NCBI RefSeq assembly: GCF_000005505.3 | Contig: NC_016133.3 | Span: forward strand, 4,278,001-4,342,000 | Direction of reading: 5' to 3' | Length of the DNA: 64,000 nucleotides | From: Brachypodium distachyon | Taxonomy: Eukaryota; Streptophyta; Magnoliopsida; Poales; Poaceae | Part shown: piece by piece, positions 22,395 through 32,696 of the stretch | How positions within the stretch are numbered: position 1 is the first letter of the stretch | How the letters are laid out: each line of letters opens with the position of its first letter | Program-made: the position numbers and the translations under genes | Notes under the pieces: model-generated | What the model was told of the DNA's origin: nothing | Seen by the model: the letters and a program-made list of their open reading frames with translations, nothing else | Database searches by the model: none

Positions 22395-23479
22395 CTTACA
22401 AATAGCTAATTTTTTTAAAATAATAAAAATTATTAAATCATTATTAAAAATAATACACGTTTTAGAAAAATCTAAAAAATAATACACCCTCGGCCTGGCC
22501 AGGCTGACTGGAGCTAATCGGCCTGGTCCAAGCCGATTAGGCCCCAGTCAGTTTTGGCCAGGCCGACTGGGTGTTCGTCTTCCTCGCACGTACAGGGGAA
22601 CAGAAGCTCGAACGCCACTCCTGCAGATGATCTCCCTTCGATTCCCCTGGTCTCCACTCAGTCTCTTCGCATTAACACATACGAATTAATCCCCACTATT
22701 CCACGAACCGGTTCAGGCGCAATAGGTCTCCCGTCGCGGCCGGGGCTCAGGGCACGGCTTCGACATGACGTCGGGGATGGCACGGACAATGGCGACGGTT
22801 GTTTGCGAAACCTTGTCAAAAAAGGTGAAGGGGTCAGACGAGTCTTCCGGTGAAAGGAATCGAGGAACAGAGCTTCGGAACGAGCTCCCCTTCAACAATG
22901 GAGGCGATGGATGGCAGAGGAAAGTGGTCGTGGCACGAGATGTAGAGAGCTTGAGGGGACAACTTCTCAATAGGATAATGAGAGAGGAAGGGCAGAGGCA
23001 CACGGTGACGCGCTAGGAATTGCCTTTTATAGGCAGAGGATGGAGATCGGGAGACGGATGCCGACGGGCGGCATTCGGTGTGTGTCAATGAAAGTGGCCA
23101 TTAAAGAAGGAAAACGGGAGACCTAGCGTCTAAACTGGTTCGTGAAATAGTGGAGATTAATTCTCATGTGTTAATGCGATGAGAATGGGTGGAGACCAGG
23201 GGAATCGAAGTGAGATCAACCGGCGAGCAATGGCACGAGGAAGACGAGCACCTAGTCAGCCTGGCCAAAGCCGATTGGGGCCTCCCACAGGCCGACTGGG
23301 CTCCAGTCGGCCTGGGCGAGGCCGAGTGGGTCTAATCGGCTTGGGCCAGGCCGATTAGCTCTAGTCGGCCTGGCCCAAGCCGAGGGTGTATTATTTTAAA
23401 AAATAATCTAAAACGTGTATTATTTTCAATAATGATTAAATAATTCGTATTATTTAAAAAAAAATTAGCCTTACAAATA
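22395..23479. mobile_element. Long-TIR Mutator-like element (MULE/foldback)
   Basis: A 1,065-bp element (22405-23469) flanked by perfect 10-bp direct repeats CTTACAAATA (22395-22404 and 23470-23479). The arms begin GCTAATTTTTTT and stay similar for more than 300 bp, including AATAATACACGTTTTAGA, CCTCGGCCTGG and CGATTCCCCTGGTCTCCAC blocks. Near each end are repeated GGCCTGGCC / CCGACTGG motifs. A 9-11 bp TSD plus long TIRs points to the Mutator superfamily. The roughly 400-bp centre has ORFs on both strands with no transposase motif, so this copy is non-autonomous. Confidence 0.8.
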
Positions 23480-26241
23480 TACATTCAGGTTCCTTATAAA
23501 TTGATCAAAGGGAGTGCATATAGTTCAATGGACAAAAATTAGAGGTCATGTTTTTTACTCCAAAATATGCACATTTATATAATTGACCTTTTATCTGATC
23601 CGTTTGTTTAAGATTTAATGATTAGAATTAAAAGTTTTCACCTGATAATAGGTTGCATTCAACCAGTCAGTAATAGATTATTACCCCTCCTCTTGCATCA
23701 CCTCAAGCTCACTCAGAGAGATAAGCTAATTAAGTCAGGTTCTGATTAGTATATCTTTTTTAGTTGCAACAATTATGCAAGTTTGTGCTAAAAATAATAT
23801 ACTGTATTAAAAGTGATAAAAATGCTGTGCTACCTCCGTAAACACATACTCTGGGCCCGGGACTGGCTGGCTGGCTGCACAGCTGTGTCGAATCCAACGG
23901 AAGCCGTGGCTCATTGAGTCGACACAGACGCTAATTTTGTCTGTGGATATATATAACGTGGATTTGTATAAAAATCTTATTTTGGGACGGAGGAGTATAT
24001 ATAATTTCATTTCTGGATCCCCACTGCAAGTAACAGGGCTGAGTTCATTCCACGCCTGGTCCGCGGATGTGCTCACAGCCTCACATATACGCATACTGCG
24101 CAAGTTAGTAAGCTTGTATTCAAAATACAACGAGAAGCGCGTGCAAATCTGATGGCAAATTGGCAATCTAGATCACATGAGATATTTTGTCGTTAACACT
24201 AGTCTTTCTGCAGATATATTGTCAGTAGCTGCAGAAGCCTTAAATATGTATCCACCAGATTATATGTACCTAATCAAACTTTCACACTGGCCCTAATAAT
24301 TAGCTAGGGTCTCGCCAAAAATAGTGAATTAATACTATTTCTTCCGATTCAATAAGTATCTCGGGATTTAGTACAAAGTCTGAGATAAGGAGGGAATATA
24401 TGTTTTTGCTTCTTTTTTAGTACATGCTCCATGATAAATATTATCAAAAGTAACCATGCATATCGATTTGGCTAGGAGATATCCTTTTCTTCTTCTTTTG
24501 CCAAAAAGCGCTCACCGGCTTGACAACACACGCCCAATCAAACTAGCCCTAAGTACTGATTTGCTTAATTTGGTGCGCCTAACACGACTACATGCAAGGA
24601 TCCATCTAAAAGTAACATATGTATACATCGAGCTAGCTTATAAGATACATGGTGCATATACAAATGGAACCTCAAGATCTTCTCCAAAATGAGAAGATCA
24701 AACATGAAGATCATGTGTCAAAAGGCAAATTAATAGATCGAACTGAACTGCTACGTACATGATATGATTCTAGCGCGATTTGAGTGTAATTTTACAAACG
24801 ACGACACACAGGCTTTGGAGAAAATTAGATGATCGAGATCATCGATCACGCGCATCGAATCATATATATACATTTGATCGAGGATTGAGCACAAGTACAA
24901 TAATCATGGTCCCTACTAGAACACTAATTACTATTGTTAATTAAATGGATCTCTTGGATCATTGGCAGTTAATTGGTACCGAAGCTTCCGGTGAACACCA
25001 TTGTTTTTGTGTGGATGCACCTGAGGGTCGACACGGGAGCGATGATCGAGTACCTTCCAGGATAGCCTCTCATAATTATCTCATGTAGTTAAGCTAATGG
25101 TCCATGCTTAGCCTAATATATGTTAGGGTAAAAACAATTAATTTTGCTTAGATACGCATCTCTGCAGTTGCTCAATCTACGTAGCAGATGCATATATATT
25201 CTTTTCAAGATGCCGTGTCGTCGAAATGTGCCCTACTTTTTCGTGACATGATCTTGAACAGGTATATCATGTGTTTTGTTCATTCCTGTACTCTACCTAG
25301 AGAGGTATTATTATAACATGGTATATACATTAGTTGTTGGAAATTCTAAAGTACGCGGAAATTGCAAGATCTTGGTTTGTCAATAGTGAATGCAAATTAA
25401 TTTGCACACAACATTTTCTCTTCTCTTTCATAATTTAATATGAAAGTGAAGATAAAGGTACCACATATATACACGACTCATACCACGAGTAACTTCTGTC
25501 AATCGTTGCATGAGTTAAGCAAATCTTAAAGAATTTAATATCGAAGGCCACGTCTGATCACAGACTTAACGAATTAAGTAAGAGAATTAATTTGACCGAG
25601 TTGGCAGGCATGTAAGCATCTAAGCTTGTTTTTATTACTATACAATTACAAGATGGTTAACCTACTTAGTTTGAAAACAAATTCTTCTTCAACTCAAAAA
25701 TGAATTATTGAACATTTTAATTAAGAAAAAAAATTCACTCTGCTTAGATCGATTAATGCTTTTGAGTAGTTGACTTGCACATCGATGATCTGACTGGAAT
25801 ATTCTCGCATCTCGATCACATAGTACAAAAAGAAAAGAATTAATAACAAGTTGGCAACTATATATGTGTACCAAGTCATGGCCACTCGATGGGTACTAAT
25901 TAATCCAATGCATGTATATTCTGAGGTGAACCAGATGTTCTTTATAAACTAAACAATATAAGTTTGGTAGTTGTAGACAGCAAATGAGCCAAATCAGCTC
26001 TTCTGGAGGCAATAAATTAATTCCAGGTTATGCATGATACATGGGCTAACTGGAGTATGGATTTCGTCATCGATGAACTTACCATACGTTCCGTACGTTA
26101 GTACAAAAGGATGTCCTTTTGATAGTTTTACTACCGATGCCATTGTTGAAATATGTTCGACCTTTTGGGTGAACCGATTGGGTGTGAACTGTCAAATTAT
26201 TAAGCACTCTTCTCCATCAGCTCGAACTTTTTTTTTTGTTA
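23480..26241. other. Intergenic with MITE remnants
   Basis: AT-rich, no gene recognised. A solo Stowaway-like end (TTGGGACGGAGGAGTA) lies near 23980-23996 and a short degenerate foldback (TACTATTTCTTCCGATTCAA ... GAGGGAATA) at about 24332-24400. Confidence 0.5.
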
Positions 26242-26358
26242 TAACTCCCTCCGTTTCATAATTCTTTCTCAAATTTGCCCAAATATGGATGTATCTATTC
26301 CTAAAAAGTGTCTAGATACATGTAATATTTCGACAAGAATTATGAAACGGAGAGAGTA
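26242..26358. mobile_element. Stowaway MITE
   Basis: TA-flanked, with left end CTCCCTCCGTTTCATAATTC and right end GAATTATGAAACGGAGAGAG. It carries the conserved AAATATGGATGTATCTA and GTGTCTAGATACATGTAATA internal blocks. Confidence 0.9.
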
Positions 26359-26514
26359 GCTAGGTCCATCAGTTCAATAATTATTTCAAATATTTGGATA
26401 TGTGATATCTGAATTAAACTTGTACGCTGATCGGTCTATCTCAAAAGGTACTTCATGATTTTGAGCCCATGAAGGTGACTACGGCGGGCAAAAGCCAGTC
26501 TGCACAACATTTCA

Positions 26515-27965
26515 ATTAAATTAAGGAATCAGATGCAACAAGTACAATGGCAGTCTTTGCCAAAATAAACATAACAAAGAAAACCTAGACACTTGAAACG
26601 TGCCAACGGCGAAGAAATGCACAATAAAGAGCACCGTCGATCAGCCGAGCCCACCCGAACACTGTGTTGTCGCCGTAGCCGAAAGGGAAGCACATAGTCA
26701 AGGCCGACACAACACGAATGTAGCCGGCAGAGTCGAAGGGCCATACGCCACTGAGACCCACCGTGACGCGGATGTGCCGCAGATGAAATCGAAGGGCGAC
26801 TCGTAACCGAGATCGTACCTCTACTTGCCGTCGGGTAAGCCGAAGGACCACATGACACCGAGAATACAACACGACACCTACGTGCCGACAGTGAAGATGA
26901 AAGGCATCACATGCCGACGTCACACCAAGGATAAGAAACGCACGCTCTCGCCGGACACATGCCGACGGTCTAGCTAGGCTAAACAAGACACAAGAAGAGA
27001 CACCACCCAACCTCCAACAAACCTGAGACAAAACTCCACCTTGAACAAGCATGCCACCAAGTGCCACCAGAGTCATGATCTCCAAGGCGACGCCCCCAAG
27101 GAGGAAAGCGACGTTAGAACGCCGTCGTCGCCTGATCTAGCCATCGCCAAATATTAGGTTTTCACCCGGAGATATCGATACATCGAAGTGAGGGAAGGTA
27201 GAAGCTCATCGACAAAACCTCCAAGGAGGAAAACGGCGCAAATGGCGTCGATGTCATCGGCAAAAACCAAGGTCTATGCAAGTTTTCACCCAGAGCTAAT
27301 ACCTTGAACACCTAATCTACAAACAAGGAAGTCACGGACATGACCCCAATGTCGCAGCGGAAGAGAAACACTACGCCACCATGGCGTCGTGCGGGCCACT
27401 GCGAGACGAAGAGGCCACCGGAGCCGCAAGGGGCGGCTGCAACCACCGCCGCAGCTGCTGCCCGCCTGCCGCCTCGCATGCCTGCGGCAGCAGAAGCTCA
27501 CCCGCCACCGCCGTCGTAGAAGACCGCCTGCCGCTGGTGAGGCACACGCCGCCACTTGCCCTTCACCGAGAGGAAACCGAAGGAGGAGAAAGGAGAAACC
27601 TGGGAACGCCGGATCCGGATGCAGGGACAACAGATCCGGACGGAGGTCCGCTGGATCCGGACGAAGGACCGCCGGAACTCGCTGGATCTGATTGAGAACC
27701 GCCGGATCTGGCCGGAGGCAGCTGCCCTCATCGCGATGTCGCACGGACAGGAGGGCCTGCGACCTCCCGCGCCCAGCTACGAGCCCACGACCAACAGGAA
27801 GAAGGCCTGCCGCCGCCTGCACCGCGCGGTCTTTGCCCGCCGGCGTCCACCAGCGGCGGCGAAGGGGAGGAACGGACGTGGGCGGCGCTCTCTCGGGGTG
27901 ATTTGGTCGCCTCCCGAGAAGCCCCTACAGAGCGATGTGGGGGCCCCTCTCTCTCTCTCCTTCAT
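26515..27965 (-). mobile_element. GC-rich non-coding retroelement derivative
   Basis: A composition island in AT-rich DNA. Read on the minus strand it opens with a GA tract and GGGGCCCC, then a GC-rich part with repeated CCGGATCCGG-type units. Next come typical grass-repeat phrases (TTCCTCCTTGGAGGTTTTGT and TCTCCGGGTGAAAACC-like), ending in a T-rich tail without a clear poly(A). ORFs occur on both strands but lack RT, RNase H or gag motifs. I read it as a non-autonomous retroelement, probably LINE- or LTR-related; the class is uncertain. GGTACTTCA occurs near both edges and may be part of a TSD. Confidence 0.45.
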
Positions 27966-28756
27966 TCTAGTCATGGTACTTCACGAATCATATCATGATT
28001 TTATTTGGTTTTGTGAATAAATTATGATAGAAATTACTTTCCAAAGTTATTGTCAAAGATGAGATCGTTGTCCAAAACCAAAAAGCTAGATTTTGAGCAC
28101 ATATATTACTGAGGGTAGAACTTTCCTAGGACCGGGACAAGAAGACACCGAGCAAGTTATTAGCAAGTCTTGTTGGTAATAATTAACTATATGCCCAAAC
28201 AGTAGAATTGACCAAGAGTTAAGCTATGATTGAACAAGACATGCGCAACTCACTACTCACTAGCCAGAGGACATGAACGTGTTGAACACGCACAACGACG
28301 AGTCCACAACTGAAGTTTATAGTACAGTTTTTAACTGATAGCACGTAGGTACATTTCGAAACCCCAAAAGGATACATGCGCTGGGAAACCAGCACGAAAT
28401 AGCTGAAAGCATGCTCACCGGCATGATCTATGAGAATATACAAGTGATTATATTTACAATGGCCACATCGTCACTTTGACCGACGCAAAAATATTACGAC
28501 TTCTTCTAGGTGAATCTTGCTAGAGAAAAAAAAATCCTTCGGAAAAGGGAGCTTATATTCTCATCTTCGTATCAACCTGATACAATCATACATCATACAG
28601 AGATGTAATAAGAGTTCAACCGCCCGATGTCTCTGTAACTAGCTAGATGCACACAACCCATGGAACGAATAAAGTCACACTCACAGTACTTAATATCCAT
28701 GAAAACAAAAAAACGGACGAAGAACAATGGGGCGACGACAATTGACGGACAAGTCA
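27966..28756. other. Intergenic
   Basis: AT-rich, no gene or named repeat recognised. Confidence 0.5.
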
Positions 28757-28921
28757 GTCCAAATTAGTTGATTTGTGACAAATAAAAATACATATGTATC
28801 GTCTTAATTAGAAGACTTTGGAAACCCAAGAGCATTTTCAGAAGAAAAAACTCGGAGAATTGTTACCTAATTAAGACAATACATATGTATTTTTATGTGT
28901 GACAAATCCACTAATTTGGAC
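28757..28921. repeat. Foldback hairpin, 55-bp arms
   Basis: Arms 28757-28811 and 28867-28921 are reverse complements with 51 of 55 positions paired, separated by a 55-bp loop. The arm begins GTCCAAATTAGT and includes AAAAATACATATGTAT and GTCTTAATTAG. It could be a small MITE or a MIRNA-like or siRNA hairpin. No obvious TSD is visible. Confidence 0.85.
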
Positions 28922-30321
28922 TTGTAATCCACCCTCTAGGAAGGAGAAAACCATCCTTCAAATAAAGAAAAACGGTAATTATTCTTGCCATCATGTGAAA
29001 GAATTCAACGGTGTAAGGGAACCTTGTTTTGATCTGTTAGCGTGTCTGGGCAAAAAGAACCATCATGTTTTGTTTTTTCCCTTGGATCTGTTTCTACGTT
29101 TGTGCTTCCAGCATGTATCTTTTGTCTACGAGGGACATATATGATGCCCCAAGATTATATCCTAACTACATATCCAGAAATGCTTCGTGCAGAATATATG
29201 TTTGGATGCGCTAGGATTGATAGGCTTTGGCCTATCTCCGGAGCTACTATCTACCTAATTAATAATTGTGCCACTTTGACACACATGAAGCTAAGTGAGA
29301 GCTTAGGTAATCTATGGAGAACAAATCAAATTCATTACACATTGATTAGAACCTTAATTGTTTAATGGGTAGTGTTCCTATATGTCTCATGGTACACATA
29401 GCATCGTAGCTATATAGGTTCCTTTCTTGGATGTTAACCATCGGAGTTCCATTAAGCATAGAGACATATCTAGTATAAATATAAGCTACATATAGGTTCC
29501 TTTTCTTGGATGTTCCACATATGAGATATCTAGTATAAATATAAGCTACCTAAATTCTTGTCGAGGTAAAACCACGACAAAAATTTAGAATCAGAGGGAT
29601 TATAAAACTAGTTAAATGTTCATTGTTGCGTCTTATTAAATTAAGTCCCATTAGCTCAACATATTTAACCGGAAAAAGAGAAACTTGAGATCGACTATAG
29701 GTCCTATTACGGCTTTGGCTACCGGATCATTTTTTTTTTTGCGTGAGGAGACCGGGATTTGCGCGGCAACGGCAGTAATCAGGAAATCCTGACATTTATT
29801 GAACGGAGTTTTCTAATCAAAATTTTAAACTCAATTTTTTTTTCCTTTGAAGATGATCATGTATTATACATGTGTAATTCGACAATATTAATGTAACCAT
29901 AGTGTACAGTAGACAGAGCTATCTCTGCTAATTCGAGGACACAGATTCATTCATGGCTTAATTTTATAACTTTCAAAATACTAGATTATCCGGTTGATAA
30001 ACCCATTTCCCAGGAACCGGACGGTAATTATTCAAAACCAAAGTTTAACTGCACACATCCTAGAATGTCACTAGAGAGCCGAGAGCAGATAAGCACAGAG
30101 ATATAATTTAAGTGAGGACTAGATATAACACTAAGTTAACCCTCCTAATGATCAAATCAAAGCTCTAGCTTAACCATTATACAAATTAAGCGCGCATAAG
30201 TATTCTAATATCTTGTCCCTTTGCATATCAGCCATTATTCTCTCCCGGGCCCCCACCACGCCCCCCCCCCCCCCCCCCCCCTCCCTCCTCTCTCCTCCTA
30301 CCCTCCCTGTCAACCTACGTG
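28922..30321. other. Intergenic and HLS1-like promoter region
   Basis: No gene recognised up to about 30200. It includes an imperfect duplication at 29411-29549 (listed separately). The last 200 bp hold a CT-rich stretch with a run of 21 C at 30261-30281. Confidence 0.5.
29411..29549 (+). repeat. Imperfect tandem duplication
   Basis: Two units sharing TATAGGTTCCTTTCTTGG and ATATCTAGTATAAATATAAG, beginning near 29412 and 29490. The second unit lacks about 20 bp of the first. Confidence 0.7.
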
Positions 30322-30328
30322 TATAAAT
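30322..30328 (+). promoter_or_regulatory. TATA box of the HLS1-like gene
   Basis: TATAAAT in the context ACGTGTATAAATTCCC, about 235 bp upstream of the ATG. It is followed by a plausible long 5' leader with a GA repeat near 30485-30496. Confidence 0.6.
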
Positions 30329-30556
30329 TCCCAGTCCCTTCCCTCCCAACCGATCAGAAAGCAGCTAGCAGCATTAGCAGCGCAGCACTCACCAAGACAT
30401 TGCCACAAAGCTTGCAAAAGCACACAAATTTAGCTCTACATATTCCTTTGTCATAGCTAGAGATCAATATATATAAGCTCGATCGAGAGAGAGAGATCAT
30501 CGACCACAGTCCACAGAGAGCATCAAGAATTTGACCTTTAGGGAGAGATTTTATAT

Positions 30557-32190
30557 ATGGGTGATCAGGAAAAGAAGCATAAGATGGCGATAAGAGTCAG
30601 GGAGTTCGAAATGGAGAGGGACTTGCCGGCGGTGGAGGAGCTGGAGCGCCGGTGCCAGGTCGGGCTCTCCGGCGACCAGGCGGATGACGTCGCGTCCACC
30701 GGCACCGCCGAAGAAGACGGCGGTGGCGCCGCCAATAAGAAGTGCAGGAGGCGCAAAAAGAAGACGAAGAAGAAGAGAGGCATGTCGCTGTACGTGGAGC
30801 AGATCGGCGACCCGTTCGCCCGGGTGCGCCACTCGCCGGACCACGTCATCCTGGTAATTATTATCTGTAAATTAACCCGTTTCCATTGACACTTGTCCCA
30901 GATCAAGTACTCCCATGTACTCCGTAGTACTTACGTACGTTGGGTCGATCTCAACAACTTTTTTTAAATTAGAGTACACGACACTCTGATTAATCTGACA
31001 GTGATGTGCCTTGGTAACAGTTAAGCTAATTAATTTTGTATATCGGTGAGTAGGTTGCTGAGTACGGAGAAGAAGAAGCAGGAGAGGTGGTCGGGGTGAT
31101 CAAGGCGTGCGTCAGGGCAGTGAGCCGAGGGAAGAAGAAGAAGCAGCATGAGTTCGCCAAGACGGCCTGCCTCCTCGGCCTCAGGGTCTCCCCCTCCCAC
31201 AGGTAAAACAAACAAAATATGCACACTTGTGCACGTGTAAGAGGCAGCCGAGCTAGCCGCATTAGTATGTGCGTGTCGGCTGACGAAAAACGGCATGGTT
31301 TGACGTGCAGGCGGCTCGGGATCGCGACGGCGCTGGTGTCCCGGGCGGAGGCGTGGTGCGCGGCGAGAGGCGCGGCGCACGCGACCATGGCGACCACGTC
31401 CTCCAACGCCGCCTCCCTGGCTCTCTTCACCGGCCGCTTCGGCTACGCCCCGTTCCGCCGCCCGGTCTTCCTGGGCCACCCGGTGCACCGCCACCGCGCC
31501 CGCGTCCCGGCCGCGCACCGCGTGCTCCAGCTCCCGCCCCAACTCGCCGCCGCCGCCTACGCCGCCACCACGCTGCAAGAAGCCGAGTTCGTCCCCGCCG
31601 ACCTCCCGGCTCTGCTCGCCCACAAGCTCACCCTCGGCACCTACCTCGCCCTCAACCGCGGCGCCCCGCCGGATGCCGATGCCGGAACGCCGGCGTCGTA
31701 CGCGATGCTGAGCGTGTGGGACGCCACGCGGTCGCTGCGGCTGCGGGTGTCGGGCGCGGCGCCGCTGCTCAGGGCGTCGCTGGCGGCCGCGCGCGCCCTG
31801 GACCGGCACGCGCCGTGGCTGCGCGTGCCCTCGCTCCCGGACGTGTTCCGCCCCTTCGGGACGTACCTCCTCTACGGGCTCCGCATGTCCGGGCCTGACG
31901 GGCCGGCCCTGCTCCGCTCCCTCTGCCGCCACGCGCACAACGTGGCGAGAAGGAACCCCGCGTGCGCCGTCGTGGCGGCGGATCTCGGGCCGGATGACCC
32001 TGCGGCCGCCGCCGTCCCGCACTGGGCCAGATTCTCCTGCCACGACGACGTCTGGTGCGTCAAGAAGCTCGCCGCCCCCGCCGCTTCCGGCAATGCCTTC
32101 CACGCCGCCGCTGATGAAGACGAAGAAGATGACGCCTGGATGACGGCGCCACCGCCCGGCGTCTTGTTCGTGGACCCACGGGAGTTCTGA
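30557..32190 (+). CDS. HLS1: HOOKLESS1-like N-acetyltransferase
   Basis: Three exons: 30557-30853, 31054-31202 and 31311-32190, with canonical introns in phase, giving 441 aa. The GNAT domain starts at IRVREFEMERDLPAVEELER and continues through DPFARVRHSPDHVILVAEYG and KTACLLGLRVSPSHRRLGIA, where R149-A154 is the acetyl-CoA binding motif, to MATTSSNAASLALFTGRFGY. The long C-terminal half (LAHKLTLGTYLALNRG, FRPFGTYLLYGLRM, WCVKKL) is typical of HLS1 proteins. In Arabidopsis HLS1 controls apical-hook formation downstream of ethylene and light and is linked to histone acetylation. Oddities are a Lys/Arg-rich insert (CRRRKKKTKKKRG) at about residues 62-74 and extremely GC-rich, Ala-rich exon 3. 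A second Met at residue 10 is an alternative start. Confidence 0.9.
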
Positions 32191-32579
32191 CGTTCCTCGC
32201 GCTTCCGGAATTAACTTATCTGCTCGGTTTTGATTTCTGACGACGGTGTAGATACATCATTATACATACTCTCATACTCATAGATTGACTGACAGACAAA
32301 TGTATGTATGCTGCGAATTCAGGCATTGCATTTTGCAGCATTCCAGTTTACAGCAAGTGTAACCAAATTTTAGCTCTCCACTCTGAATCCCCCAAGACCA
32401 ATATGGCTTTCTGCTCTATACTAATTAGACATTTTTGGGTGATTACAAGATTAGGACAAATACGAGAATGTCACTTTAACTGCTCAATGGAAACTTAAAA
32501 AAGATTACTTTTGTACTGTAGTTCTGTACATTCTCTCTCTTTCTCCCGTCACATTCAGTAACATGAATGAACTGCTAAA
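32191..32579. other. HLS1-like 3' UTR and spacer
   Basis: AT-rich downstream sequence with no ORF of note. It presumably contains the poly(A) site of the HLS1-like gene. Confidence 0.5.
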
Positions 32580-32696
32580 TACTATTCCCGATCCTAAATT
32601 GTTATCGAAATATTACGTGCATCTAGATGCTTTTTAAAAATAGATACATCCATATTCGGACAAATTTAAGACAAGAATTTAGGATGGGAAGGAGTA
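32580..32696. mobile_element. Stowaway MITE
   Basis: TA-flanked, with left end CTATTCCCGATCCTAAATTG and right end AATTTAGGATGGGAAGGAG. The internal block includes CATCTAGATGCTTTTTAAAA. Confidence 0.85.

Noticed and set aside
27286..27822. 178-codon minus-strand frame in the GC-rich island
   Set aside because: Composition-driven, overlaps open frames on the other strand, no domain; treated as part of a retroelement derivative.
31030..32103. Long minus-strand open frame opposite the HLS1-like gene
   Set aside because: Arg/Gly-rich shadow produced by the very GC-rich exon 3; the plus strand has the recognised GNAT protein with correct splice sites.
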